A stretch of DNA of 64,000 nt from Laguncularia racemosa (GCA_037954665.1 JBBMOL010000037.1:186001-250000); one strand, 5' to 3'. Shown: positions 47,509-60,715, counted from the first letter of the stretch. Notes: generated by a model from the letters alone, not told the origin. Program-made: numbers and translations.

Positions 47509-50500
47509 TTTATCACCTTATTATTGTGTTTTTTCGGTTAACAGTTTGTCTTATAAATTTACTTTTAGCTATATGCTTGTGGTCATTACATAGCGTTAAG
47601 TGAGGTGTCAAGCACATGAGTGAACTTCGTTTCTCATAAAAGATGCAGAACAGTGAACAATTAGTGATTATTCAACTTAATTTGAGTTTTTTTAGACTTT
47701 TATCTTTCACTATATAAACAATTTAAAGTCCAAATGTGGGTTTTTAAAATCATTTTACATGTTGTTTTACTGTTTTGAATTTAGAATATAGAAAGTTAAA
47801 CCTTGATCAATTTTTAGAAGAATCATTTTGAAAAAGCATTAGGCATCTTTTCATGAAATACATACGATATTCAATCTAGAATATTATATTGTTTCTGGAA
47901 AATCATATTATTAATATATTACATATATATTATTATTTGTAAAGGTAGGTTAATCCTTTTACACATACAAGGGTAACAGTCTCTAATCTTTAGTATATAT
48001 ATATATATATATATATATTGCTTATACACTAATTATAATAGAGTTTTTTAGATTATCTCAATTTTCATTTGTTTTCATATAATAAGGAACCTTCCCATGA
48101 AGGCTCATAAGCATTAAAACCCCATTACTTTCCGAGGAACGATCCTTCAAATTGGGACCTGGAGGGTGACCTGCTCCTTGAAATATCTTTTTCAGCTCTG
48201 ACATTTTTGTTAGAGCTTTAAAGTCTTACTTGGGCCTTAGACATATCCAATCGCTCCTCTTTGCTTAAAGGAACGCCACCGAAGATCTAATCGTGGCGTT
48301 TTTGCAACGGCACTTTATTTTTTTCTTCTAAAATATGTGAAAAAATGTTCGTTTTCTTCATCCTAAATATTTACAGATTACACTGTATGAAAAAAAATAT
48401 ATATTTTATTATTTAGTTCTTTTAGTAGTAATAATTTAAAATTTTTAATACACACATATAATTCAATTTAATTTAGTTTCTTATTAATGTGGATATTAGT
48501 TTAAAAGTGATAATAATAATAATATAAGATTCATGAAAACTTTAAAAAAAGTATTATAAAACTTTTTTAAAGGATGAAAATATTGAATTGATAGGTTCGT
48601 GAACAAAACTAAATCAATTAAAGAAATTTACTTGAAATTTTCAAGTCGATAATTAAATTGATTACTTGATATTTTGCTGAATATTGGCATGTAATGTATT
48701 TTTCAAAGAATAGGTGGAAAAGTAAAAAGATGGCACTGTCAGGATGGTCCCTTGTAGAACCGTCGAGCCAGTGGAGCCAATTGGGATTTGAGCATTTTCC
48801 ATAACCACTAACTTGCTAGTGTTTGAGGATACTGACCTACCGGTTGTCGTGTCTTAGTTTCGAGCTTTCTATTTCCCAAGCCATCCCGACAGTAAGATGA
48901 AAACAGTATTGAAGCTGGTATTGAAAAATCACCACCGTCCTGCTATTAAAAGGAAAAATCTAGCCGTTGGAGTATTAATACACTATGATGGAAAGAAAAA
49001 TTAATAAAACTATAAACATTTCAACAAATCGAAGAAGGCGGCACTTCTTCCGATAAAAAAGTTGCAATATTTTCTTATTCTCTTACAAATTAATTTCTTT
49101 GTCATTTGTACATTATAATTGCAAATTATTCGAGAAAGATCGTAATATTGTGTATGAGCTTTTATTTTTTAATTTTTAAAAACGTATACTATACTTATAC
49201 ATTTAAATATGTGATTTCTTATAGAACTTATATGTAGCTCATTGAGCACATATATTTGAGATTAATAAAGTATGTGTGAAATCCTCGATTGTAGATAATT
49301 GAGTGGCGTGGAGAATAGAGAGCGATTTAAACTCCATATTAAATTCAAGTTTGAATTTCTCTAGCCCTATCTTTTTTATTTTTTGTATTCATTATTGTTG
49401 TTTAGTTTAATTGTTTATCTATTTTGTTAACAATATTGTGAAAAAAAAAAAATTGAAGTTGGTTTGCACCCCACCACACACCCCCCTCCTCGGTATTTCA
49501 AAAACGGGTTGAATTGATTATTAAAAACTTACACTTCTTGATCATTCGTATAGCATTAAAGATTAAATTTGGTGTTATAATCTAAATGATTGGAACCTTC
49601 AAATTTAAATCAAAGGTTTGCATCCAAAAGCATATTACCTTTTATAAATCAACTCTCATTGTTAAGATTCATTAAGAGTTGCAAGATTATTAAAAATGTA
49701 ACTTTGATGACATATTGTAGAAATAATAGAATAAAATAAATCACGATAAAAAAAGTGTAGGATCTAAAAGTTAATCCTCTCTTTCAACATTTGCATGCTG
49801 GGGATTGGTCAACCCCACATCAACTAGTTTCATTATTTGAGGAAAGAATCAATGACAAATACAAGTTCTTCCCTTCAGCTATTAGTTCTCTAAATTCCAT
49901 CATATCTCACATTCCTTCTAAGAATTACATAGGACTACAAAATCTTCCTCAACTTCTTTCAAACTGCTCGCATACTAAGTTTGAAGAGTATAGTAAGTTT
50001 GATGAGGATGAACAATGGATTTCTTGTACAGTTTTGCTTAAGATCTCAATGGACTATAATAAAAGATTCTTTAGCATAAATTTGTATCTTTTTCTATGTC
50101 ATCATGTCATTTCTATTTAAATTTTGTTTTCTATATAGGTTTTGACTTTAATGCTTAAATCGCTGTAATTTGATAATAATCATTGAATTTTTAATTTTAA
50201 AGTATTACTTTTCTTTCGTCAAAGATATCCATGTATATTACTTAGTCATCTTCCCTTTTTATTGCTTTGACTTTCTTCGACTGTCTCCACAAATCTTGAA
50301 TTGTTTCCATAGATCTTTTGATTTGATTTAATTCCCCATTTATTAAATTTGAATAGACCGATCTTGATAAAAATATTCCTCGAATATATTCAATCTACTA
50401 TGCCAGGCCTTTGATTCTTCATTTGTTGTGAAATTGCTTTTGAACTTTTTTGTTCTTTTAAACTTACGCTCTTTTGTTCGTTTGTTTTTTTTTTTTTTTA

Positions 50501-52111
50501 TGTTCTTTCGACTCTTCATTTTCTTCGTTACTTCTTTAATTGGAATTTTCAGTTCTGCATGGCTTTTAACAGTTCCGTACTTTTGTCTTCTCAAGCCTGT
50601 GTCTTTGATTTTCTTGAGACTACTTTGTATTGACACTTCTTTTGAACTTGATGACTCCATCGAACCTTTCTTTCTTTTTTTTTCTTCTTATTAATGGTGT
50701 TGCTCAGGTTCTATCTAACTCTTATTACTACACATTCAATAACTTTATTAGTAAACTTTACACATGTTTTGTTATCATAAAAAATTCTTTTAATAAATCT
50801 AAAAGCTTTTAAAAAGAAAACTCAACATGTGTACTTGACAGTTAACATCCTAAAAACCTCTAGAGAGTCCTTAAAAGGTGAAAACACACTTATAACCACA
50901 TTCGAAATGGATTCCATTGTCGATCCACCATGTAGTATCTCATCAAGTTACATGGGATATGGTCGTGACAAATTCTACTCCTCTAAAATGGGTGTGTGTT
51001 TCGTAGTCCTCATTGTATCCTCCATTATTCTCCTTATATTGATCGGTGCATTTTAGTAACTTGATCGATGTGACTATTAATATAAATAAAAGTTTAGGCA
51101 TAAAATGTAGTCGTTGTACATTTAGTGAGAAATTGAAGCTTCTAGTTGTTCATACTCTAGGACGACTGAGTTTAATTAAGGGTGCTTAGTCAATTCAAAC
51201 CTTCCATCTATTTGGATTTTCTTGAACGTCGTATTATTTTTTAACCAAATGATGATAAGTAAAATAAGTATATAATGGTTCCCCTGGTCTGCCACTGCCC
51301 TAACATGATTATTTTTCTAAACAATGCTATGACATGAATAAATAGTTTAATAACAAACGGAAACCAGATTTAGCTTAATTATGTATAATAAGAGACAACA
51401 CAATTGACAAAATCTAATATAATGATCAAATAATTTTAATTGTTAAAATTGCTATAGTTTAGTGATATGAATATTAGTTTTTTAATATAATAAATCAAAT
51501 TTGATTTGTTCTTTAAAAATCGTATATACTATACCCGGAATAATAATAATAATAGTAAACTTACGTGTATATAGGATCTGATAATAAATAAAGAAGCATG
51601 CCGTGTGGTAGGTGTTGTCCATTTCTTTAGCATTTGACAATAGTTAAGTGTTATCAAAGTTTGTTCTCGTATAAACTATTCATCCTTGCTGTCGGCTAGG
51701 ATAATTCATATTTGCCAGACGACATTCTATTTGCCTGATTAATGGTATATATGAATATCAACAAAATACTTACTATCATTAGTATATATTTAAAAATTAT
51801 TGATATTTATCCATCATTCATTTAAGTGCGTGATTTATTAATCTCTTATTTTGGATGCAAATCATTTGTATAGCAAAAAAAAAAAATAAAAAAAATAAAA
51901 AGAAATAATTAATTACTCATTACATAAAAAGGGTTTCATTGTTTTCCGTCTTATTGTTGAAACAAAGCCAGATACACTTGACACTTAATTATAGATGAAT
52001 TACATATAATGTTTTGTCGTATAATATGCATTATTTGACACTCAAATATATAGGTAAACATAAAATATGAGACGAGTCAAGAAGGAAACACAACCATAAT
52101 ATGACGATAAA
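47509..52111. other. Spacer between the two UGT genes
   Basis: AT-rich DNA with a (TA)n run at about 47996-48019. The frames 49791-50120 (MHAGDWSTPHQLVSLFEERI) and 50829-51056 (ending in a hydrophobic Val/Ile/Leu segment) are open but I do not recognise them. They lack visible splice or promoter context, so I do not call genes. Confidence 0.5.
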
Positions 52112-54692
52112 TTAATGTACTAATTTCGCGACAAATTCATCAATATTTTTGTCCGAACTACCGCCTTCTTCCATTGCTGCTTTAGCCAAACCACTCCATT
52201 TTAATGCATTCTTCTTCATGTCCTTTCCCTTTCCACCTTCCATAATATCTTTTATACAAAATCCAATCTCATCTCTTGTCACAATGTTTTCATCATTAGG
52301 TTTTGCCTTAATTCCCATTTTCCAAATATTCTCCACGTACATAGCGTTCGTAGGCTGGTCAGTCCATTGAGGCATTCCTATTAATGGAATGCCAAAGCAA
52401 ATAGCTTCAAGAATAGAATTTAGACCACAGTGACTGAGAAAACACCCAATAGATTCATGCCCTAACACCTCCAATTGTGGACACCATGTTAAAACCAAAC
52501 CCTTATTCAGTGACAAGTCAATGAAATTTTGAGGGAGCTTAGGCAGTTCTGATTCTCTTACAATCCATAAAAAGTGGTGCCCACTTTGGTTCAAACCCCA
52601 AGCAAGTTCGGTCATTTGTTGGGTGCTCAATTGAGCCATGCTACCAAATGATACGTAAATGACCGAGCCACTTGACCTTTGGTTTAGCCAACTCATACAT
52701 GTCTCCGTGTTAGGCTTGAAGAGGTTGATGCCATAGTCTTTGTCGTGCTCTAGCCGTTTGTCCAAGTAAGTTGATGGGATTGTTGGTCCAATGGTCTTCA
52801 ATGGCCACAAGTTATTGGACATCCAGTCCACCTCCTTATCATGTACGAAAAACAAGCACATAAAAACATTAAATGGAGAGGAGACTTTATTGGCAACGTG
52901 ACTAGCCTCAATTAAGGACATAAGCACAAGCTTTAATGGAAACTTCATTGCTTCATCGAATATACATATACATATATATTGTATGTGTGTATATCCAGTG
53001 GAACTTAATTTCATGGAATTTGAACAATTAATTGTTGGAAGATGTGAATCTATTTTTTAAAGAACTAACTCCATATAGGATCTTTTTAAATTTATATCTA
53101 TATTATTTAAAATAGAATATGTGAAGGTACCAAATTAACCTCTTCCATAGTTATACTTAAATCATAATTTGAATAAGTTTTTATACAATTTATCCAATGT
53201 AATAGGAAATTAAATATTTAAGCTTTTTTTTATGACTATTGTTTCATATTTTTATAGATATCCATATCACAGATGCATTATGGTTAGCAATTATTACTAT
53301 CTTAATAAGTTTATTTGCTCGTAACAAGAATTTATAAAATGTAAGTATCCCATGTTAATGTGCTGTACTATCGAATTTATAGTGACCGTGTCCTATTCCC
53401 ATGTTCTGTAGATCTTAACCAGCTGAGCAACGGGCTAATTAATTTAATAGTAACATAAAACAATTCACGGATCCCCAAACGTTGGATATATATACATGAG
53501 ATGTTGGGCAGACTGTATTGGCCAGGCTTGATTGCTCCACTGATATATACACAGACTGCAACTGTTATATAAGAACAAAGATATAGGACATAGTTTTGAA
53601 TGGTGGATACAAATTTGTTATATCTCAAGTTTAATGCCAGGCAACTGTTTTCATGAATACGACGTGTAAGTAGATACAAGAAGAAAAGAGAAGTAGAGAA
53701 TAAACCATTAAATAGAACTAAGTGTTAGGAGGGGAAATAATGCTAATAATGTTCACAAATTAAATTTAAAAGAAAGTAACAACATTGAGATAGTTATTGT
53801 TTTCATCAATTAAGTTTTAATATTTGATATTTGAAAACCTTAATGAATGGGTTGATGTATGTGCTTGTTAAAAGATGGGTGGTAAATTCGACATATAGCA
53901 ATTATATTGGATATTGATATTTAACTTTTTTTTTTTAAGAATATCAAATGTAAATTTAAGAAAAAAAATAAACTCAAAGTTCTTGGATGATAATTTCTTA
54001 TTATCTCTATTTTATATAGATATTACCTGTTTCTCCAATTCATGAAACGTGTTGATTAACACATAATCTGCTTCATCCACATTCCTAAATTGATCCACCA
54101 CCATATGGTAGACAGCTGGATATGATCCATAATCATACACAAAGGATGGTGTCTCGCATGGCTCAAGTGGTGGCATCCCTAAAAGAGACACTTTGGAATC
54201 TGAAAGTGGAAGTTTGAGAAGACCCCTTTGCACATGATAGTAAATGTTGTTCACAGCACAAGTTTGTGTGAAAAACACGGCTCCAATTTTTCCATACTTC
54301 TTGGCCACAGCGAGTGCCCAAGGAATGAATCCATCATATATAACCGCATCAATCAGTCGACCGGCCCCATCAAGCTTCTCGATCAAACCTGCCAAGGTCT
54401 TGGAACCAAAGGTTTCAAGTTGTTCATGATAGACATCATAATTTTCTGCTTGTGAGAGCCTGCCTTCATCGTGACCATCAGATATGGTTTCGATGTCTAT
54501 CGATGAGGAGGAGAGGTTCAACATTTGGTCTTTGTGCATGGATTTGAAGAGGTAAACAGTTGTGACAAAGGTGACCTTAACACCTTTGGAAACTAAGCGT
54601 TTGGAGAATTGAAGCATGGGGTTTATGTGCCCTTGGACAGGGAATGCTACCACTAGCACATGAGCTTTGTAGCTCATCATATCTTCCTTCAT
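52112..54692 (-). CDS. UGT74-type UDP-glucosyltransferase, paralogue of 44994-47508
   Basis: Exons 54027-54692 and 52112-52834 (donor CAG|GTAATA, acceptor GATAAG|GAGG) encode 462 residues with the same intron position and phase as the + strand copy. Catalytic His22 (PVQGHINPML) and Asp120 (VIYDGFIPW) are present. The PSPG box runs from Trp339 to Gln382 and again has Leu (360) at position 22, plus SHCGLNSILE where the usual text is THCGWNSTLE. The upstream ATG at 54752 would add 20 residues, but a TATA box (54757-54764) sits only 5 bases before it, so transcripts should start downstream and the first usable ATG is 54692 (MKEDMMSYKAHV), matching usual UGT74 N-termini. The frame is intact and the protein is probably functional; substrate unknown. 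Confidence 0.92.
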
Positions 54693-54756
54693 TATTGTTG
54701 AATGTATGTAATTTCCCTCTCCCACTTTACCTTGAATGTTGCTTTCATGCATGAAG

Positions 54757-54764
54757 CTATTATA
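54757..54764 (-). promoter_or_regulatory. TATA box of the minus-strand UGT gene
   Basis: The minus strand reads TATAATAG in TCTATAATAGCTTCATG. The duplicated fragment upstream keeps the better match TCTATAAATAGC at 55980-55988 in the equivalent place. Conservation of the box between copies supports it as the real core promoter. Confidence 0.6.
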
Positions 54765-55406
54765 GAAAGCTAGGCTCGGACTTCTCTTCTAATGGTCTAT
54801 GGTAGGGGATGTGTATTGAGGCTTATAACTTGTTGGACCCTATATCATTGGATAGTTTTTTGGATGTATATTAATGTAAGACTAGTCACCTAATCTACAC
54901 CTGTCGTAAGATTAATCACCTCTTCAAGTGGTCCTCAAAATTCAGTAGCGAATAAAATATACAATAGACATGGCATATGCAGTATAGAGTCCTACGATTA
55001 TAAGATGAGAAAAACATTACATTCACTTATCTTTATTATTATTTATTTTTTTAATGCAAGGAGTTGTTGAAGAATGCGAAATAGATAGATTAATATAGTA
55101 AATGATTACATCGTTTGGCATCTAGCATCATGAGTATTAACAAATAAGAGTGATATTATCAACTTGATGAATACAGATTATCTACAACGTTTGACAATCA
55201 AAACTCTTGTTATTTAAGTATATACAGCACTAACTAAAGGCTATATACTATCTATTAAAGAAATCGTCCGTGATTTTTTTTTTTAATTTTTCACTTGGTA
55301 AATACAAATTACCCACTAAGTTTGACGATCAAAAGTTTAGTAAATTTAGCATACAAAAACTATATATTTTTTGTTAACAAAAAAATCATCCGATAAAATG
55401 TTCTCT

Positions 55407-55431
<25 letters not shown>
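55407..55431 (+). repeat. (CA)n microsatellite in the UGT upstream region
   Basis: About 12 CA units followed by ATATATAT. The equivalent place in the distal duplicate (about 56665-56690) has a (TA)n run instead. Confidence 0.85.
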
Positions 55432-55438
<7 letters not shown>

Positions 55439-55689
55439 TTATTTATCTATTTGTTTTGCATACGAAAGACCAAGGTTGTGTAATGTGAGAAAGGATCTCC
55501 AAGCAGTACATAGAATTATCATTTAATGAGAGATGATAGTTGGACATATAAATGTCTCAGAAAGTAACATAAAGTAATTAACAATATGTGTGTTTGGACA
55601 TAAGAATTAGCATCACATCTTTGGTGTATCAAGTATTTTTCTTATTTTATTCATTTGGTAATTAATACCATTTTCTTAATACCATGATC

Positions 55690-55971
55690 GTCGTGGCCAT
55701 CAGATACAGTTTCTATGTCTATGGATGAGGAGGAGAGGCTCGACGTTTGGTCTTTGCGCATGGATTTGAAGAGGTAGACGGTTGTGGCAAATGTTGCCTT
55801 AACACCTTCGGAAACTAAGCGTTTTTAGAATTGAAGCATAGGATTTATGTGCCCTTAGGCAGGGTATGGTACCACTAGCACATGGGCTTTGTAGCTTATC
55901 TTATCTTCCTTCATCATTGAATGTAATTGTACGTAATTCCCTCCCTCACTTTTCTTGTATGTTGCTCTCAT
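55690..55971 (-). pseudogene. UGT74 exon-1 fragment
   Basis: The minus strand from ATG 55971 encodes a UGT74 N-terminus: MMKEDKISYKAHVLVVPYP, then a stop where Gln precedes GHINPMLQF, another stop before KRLVSEGVK, and SIDIETVSDGHD, after which homology ends at about 55690. It lacks the rest of exon 1 and all of exon 2. It arose with the local tandem duplication and keeps a TATA box 9 bases upstream of its first ATG. Confidence 0.87.
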
Positions 55972-56906
55972 GCTTAAAGCTATTTATAGAAAGAACAAAG
56001 AACTACCCCCATTCCTTCCATGGCCAGGACTTCTTTAGCAACCGGTAGGGGTTTGATAGAAAAGCGTGCAACTTATTGGGGCCAACATAATTGAGTAGGT
56101 TTCAGGATGTGTGTTGAATATTGTAAGATAGATACTAGATCTAATTTTTTAAATTTACAATCATAACGTAATATATATAGAAAAGTAAAACTTTATACAT
56201 TTACAATGTAAAGATTAACCACCTAATCTGTACACCTAATCACCAAGTAGTCAAAATTTTATAATGGCCTGCGCTTATGTAGAAGAGCCCTATGACTCTA
56301 AGATAAGAAGAATATTATATTCATTTGTTTGTTTTTGTTTTTGTTTTTCTTTTTTTTTTTGTCTTTAATTTTAATGCAAGCAGTTGGCCAAGAATGCCAA
56401 ATACATAGATTAATACGGTAAATGATTACATCATTTGGCATCTTGCATCATGAGTATTAATAAATAAGAGTGAAATTATCAACTTGATGGATATAGTTTA
56501 TCTATTACATTTGACAATCGAAAGTCTCGTTGATTATGTATAAAAAGCACTACCTGAAGGTTATATAATATCTATTAGCAAAGTCGTTACAATTTATCCA
56601 CTACGTTGGATGATCAAAAGTTTGGTAAAGTTAGCGTACAAACACTATATATTATGTGTTAACAATATATATATATACATATATATATTGTTTCTTTTCC
56701 ATACGAAAACCAAGGTTGTGTAATGTGAGAAAAGACCTCCAAGCAGTACTTAGAATTATTATTTTATGAGAGATAATAGTTGGACATAGAAACGTGTCAG
56801 AAAGCAACATGAAGGAATTGATAATACGTGTGCTTGGACATAAAAATTGGCTTTGTATCAAGTATTCTCCTTATTTTATTCATTTGGTGATTAATACCAA
56901 ATTCTT
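55690..56906 (-). repeat. Tandem duplication, distal copy
   Basis: Second copy of the ~1.2-kb unit, adjacent to the first. It starts within UGT exon 1, so it could never have held a whole gene, and it carries a full copy of the upstream region. Confidence 0.8.
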
Positions 56907-58133
56907 AGTACAAAGACTCAAATTTCCGTTAATCAAGCATAAGCAGTTGTTTTACATAGACCGTAATTAAATACGCCCTTCGGATACCATGGCAAACTAG
57001 TCTTGATGCACTAGGGAACAACAACGTGTTGAATTATTAAGACAATAATGGTTAATTTATACGTAATCCTCGTCAATCTCACCACGATTTGAATCATTTT
57101 ATTTATTTATTTATATAACTTATGTTAAAGAAATAAGAGATTGAAAGAGAAATTAATAGCAGGTATAGGTTTAATATAAATATAAGTAATAATAAAAACA
57201 AATTAAAAGAATTTGTTTAATGAATTACGTCAGTTTGAGGACCCGATTAAGCACAAAACTACATTAATAATCAACCACGAACAAATATATATATTTAAAT
57301 AAATAAATAAGTAAAACATGGAAGTCTCAAGCGTGAATGACATTAAAAATAAAGAAAAAAAAACAAATAAGGTATGATTGAATACTCTATAATGGTAAGG
57401 TTACTTGCTTATCTCTATATATGAGCATTACAATCCTTGCTACCGGGTAGGATATATGATTCATATTTGCTTGACACGATTTACTTTCATCAATTTCATG
57501 TTTTCTTGTATATCTATGGTCCATTCTTTACCCAACAATAGGGAGGATATAAGGGCATTAGAAGTCATAAATTTCAATATTTTGGTTTTTCCTTTGTTTA
57601 TTTATTTATTTTTTCAATTGAGTTAAGATTAAACCTTTAAAAAATATTAACTAATTCTTGAAACATTTTTACACCAATGGAGCTTTTTGTAGGCATAACA
57701 CATGAAATGTTTACTACATCAAAATAAATAAGATAACACAATTTCTAAAAGGATTAAGATTAAACTAGCTCTTGTAAAAGGTTGAATTATGGAAATCAAT
57801 AGAAAAATAGATCCTGATGTAGACAAGTTAGGAGTGCAAGTTATGGAACATTTTAACTATTGGAAGCATCAAAAGCAACATAACTAGAAGTTTTAGAAGA
57901 GAAAGTTGAAATTAGAAGCTAGAAGACATAAGACATATAGAAACAATACTAACCATGTTTTGAGCAAGTCAAAAGTTGTCAGAAGCCATCAAGAGAAGTT
58001 GGAAGATACATAAGAGACTAGTTTTAAAAGCTCAACTTTAAAGCTTCATAGATTTTTTACTTATGAAGAGTTAGAGAGTTTATAATAAGTCAATAAGACT
58101 AATTTGAGTCAACTTTAAGTTATAATAGGTAGC
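56907..58133. other. AT-rich spacer
   Basis: No gene is supported. It contains a segment near 57430-57480 similar to 51685-51730. Confidence 0.55.
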
Positions 58134-58862
58134 TATGCTAATGTGCTCAATTGGAATTCTAATACCAATTGAGGAAACAAGCACAATTGATTCCAATTTC
58201 AAACTAAATGGCGTGAACCCTAGATTGAAAAATGGACCTTAATTGCGTGAAATAAGAACAAAATAAGAATAACTAATTCCTTACCAGATATTACGCACTA
58301 GTTGGAATTAAGATCAACTTGTAATTTGCTGATAATACTCACAACAAATCTAAGTCCCACTCGCCACAACCCTAGAAGAAGTTGATAAGAGTCTTATGAA
58401 ATAGAGAAAAGCCTCTCTTTTCACGTGAAAATGGTAGCTAAACGTATATTTCAAAAGTCCACTTACAAAACCTAAAAAGTTAGTATTTATACCCTACTCT
58501 AAAACAATAAAAATTACAACATTGCCAAATAGTTAAAACCGGTCCTATGAGCCACTTGAGAACCAATTCTCCATGTGACAATGAGGTGTAGATGGCCGGT
58601 TCTGCTCAAGATAAAAAATACAAATGAAATGAAGGTCAGTTCCACTTGTCTTTATAGATTGAATTTGGTTCATAATAGACCGTGATCCAATCATAAACCA
58701 ATTGCCATTGTGCTTGGTCGTCTTCTTGTAAAATCGACAAAATATACCTGCTACAATGTAAAGATAATTATTATAAGATAAATAAAGATAAAATGTGGAT
58801 GTCTGGGCTCATTCATTTAAGTAGGCTTCCTATTGTTGGATCCAAAGGTTTGATTCCCACTC

Positions 58863-59124
58863 TCCTGCCCTTATTACCTCTAACAGCTCCCTCCTTTTGA
58901 ACATTATGAGGGACTACTCTAGGTGGGGGTGCCTGAGGATTTGCCACTAGTGGTTGTGGCGTTATCATTCGATCTATCCGTGTTGCTAATGTAGCAACAA
59001 TGGTGGTGAGATCCTACAACTGCTCCTCCAATGTTCTTCCACCTGTAGTTCAATGATCCTGACCTCCACTAACTCGACTATTGGCCTCATTGCCAATTCC
59101 CCCATTCACACTATCATTTGACAT
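58863..59124 (-). pseudogene. Truncated gag-like frame of element 3
   Basis: From ATG 59124: MSNDSVNGGIGNEANSRVSG, then after a stop TTGGRTLEEQL, another stop, and DLTTIVATLATRIDRMITPQ and a Pro-rich stretch running into the polypurine tract. This resembles the N-terminal coiled region of Ty3/gypsy gag. Everything downstream (capsid, protease, pol) is absent. Confidence 0.6.
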
Positions 59125-59149
59125 GGTTGATGAATTGATCTATTGTAAC

Positions 59150-59560
59150 ACAAAAACAATTTAAGACAACTACAATATACTTCACGTCAAATGCAATACA
59201 CATAACACTCCACACTTCAACACACACACTACGGCTTCACACACAACTCACTACTACAAACCCAATGCACAAACTCACTCCACGACACACACACACACTT
59301 ACGGTTTCACACACAATTAACACTTTAACACACACTCACTTCACACTCCAACACACAACAATCACTCTATAGCACACACACAAACTAACGGTGCAGTACT
59401 TTTCAAACAACAATTCACACACTTCTACGCCATACACACACACACCTAACCTTTAACCACAACACACTCACTACGCCACACACACACACTCCTCACTCTT
59501 AGTGTAGCACACACACTTCACACTCCACTTCCAATCACGATAGCTAAACAAAATGGAAAC
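59150..59560. repeat. CA-rich leader of element 3
   Basis: Repeats of CACACACA, TTCACAC and ACTCAC fill the untranslated region between the primer-binding-site side and the gag start. The element's transcript would be TG-rich here. Confidence 0.7.
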
Positions 59561-60715
59561 AATTAAAGATACTTCCTCAAATGGTAAGTAAATAATTCAA
59601 ACTAGTCAAAGTGTATTATGAAGATCAATACACAATTACTCTTTCAACTTAATGATTGTTTTTTAATTTCGAATTGTTTCCAAATCCTCCATGCAATGAA
59701 AGAAAATCTGGAAATGAAAATGTGTTCTAATTCTGAAATCCTCAAGACAATGCACTTCCCTTTCTTCCTCAAACAAGTAACTCATGGCAAGATGAAAAAT
59801 ACAAGGATCAATTATGAAATTTCCACTTCCAATTCCGCAACAATAAGGTATATCACAATACAATCACATATAGTTACTTCAATTCCACTTTAAATAACAA
59901 TTAAGAAATGGAAGATCAAGAACCTTAATTCCTAAATTGAAAATCACACAATCCCTTCTCAAAACCCTTGCTCTTATACTAAATTATGATGTGCTCAATT
60001 GGAATTCTAATACCAATAAAAGAAACAAGCACAACTGATTCCAATTTCCAACTAAATGGCGTGAACCCTAGATTGAAAAATGGACCTTAATTATGTGAAA
60101 CAAGAACAAAATAAGAATAACTAATTCTTTACCAGATATTACGTTCCAATTCGAATTAGGATCAACTTGTAATTTGTTGATATTACTCACAATAAATCCA
60201 AGTCTCACTCACTACAACCCTAGAAGAAGTTGATAAGAGTCTTATGAAATAGAGAAAAGCCTCTCTTTTCACGTGAAAATGGCAACCAAATTTATATCTT
60301 AAAAGTCTACTTACAAAACCTAATAAGTTAGTATTTATACCTTACTCTAAAATAATGAAAATTACAACATTGCCAAATAGTTAAAACCGGTCTTATAAGC
60401 CACTTGAAAACCAATTCTCCACGTGACAATGAGGTGTAGATGGCCGGTTCTGCTCAAAATAAAAATTATAAATGAAATGAAGGTCAGTTCCACTTGTCTT
60501 TGTAGATTCGATTTGGTTCATAATGGACCGTGATTCAATCATAAACCAAATGCCATTGTGTTTGGTCGCCGTCTTGCAAAACTGACAAAATGTACCTGCT
60601 ACAATGTAAAGACAATTATTATAAGATAAGTAAAGATAAAATGTAGATGTTTAGGCTCATTCATTCAAATAGGCTTCCCACTACTAGATCTAGAGGTTTG
60701 ATTTCCATCATATGC

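Larger units (their letters stand above)
54475..55683 (-). repeat. Tandem duplication, proximal copy (UGT exon 1 start plus upstream region)
   Basis: Homologous to 55690-56906. Both copies contain the beginning of a UGT exon 1, the TATA box, a block with ATTACATC(G/A)TTTGGCATCT(A/T)GCATCATGAG, and an end reading CTTATTTTATTCATTTGGT. The proximal copy belongs to the intact gene. Confidence 0.8.
58139..60710 (-). mobile_element. Element 3: short non-autonomous LTR retrotransposon
   Basis: 2572-bp element with two 724-bp LTRs (58139-58862 and 59987-60710) and an exact 5-bp target duplication TATGC (58134-58138 and 60711-60715). The primer-binding site at 59970-59981 is a degraded tRNA-Met type (minus strand TAGTATAAGAGC). 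A purine tract (AAGGGCAGGAGAG on the minus strand) precedes the 3' LTR. The 1.1-kb interior has only the start of a gag-like frame and a CA-rich leader, so it depended on an autonomous partner. The LTRs have diverged noticeably. Confidence 0.85.

Noticed and set aside
49791..50120. 109-codon open frame on the + strand
   Set aside because: No recognisable domain and no supporting splice or promoter context; not called as a gene.
50829..51056. 75-codon frame ending in a hydrophobic segment
   Set aside because: A single short frame with a chance-like membrane segment in AT-rich DNA; no family recognised.
53380..53440. tRNA-like stretch (minus strand GTTGCTCAGCTGGTTAAG)
   Set aside because: It resembles an A box, but no convincing B box, acceptor stem or TTTAA terminator follows. 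It is at best an old SINE trace inside the UGT intron.
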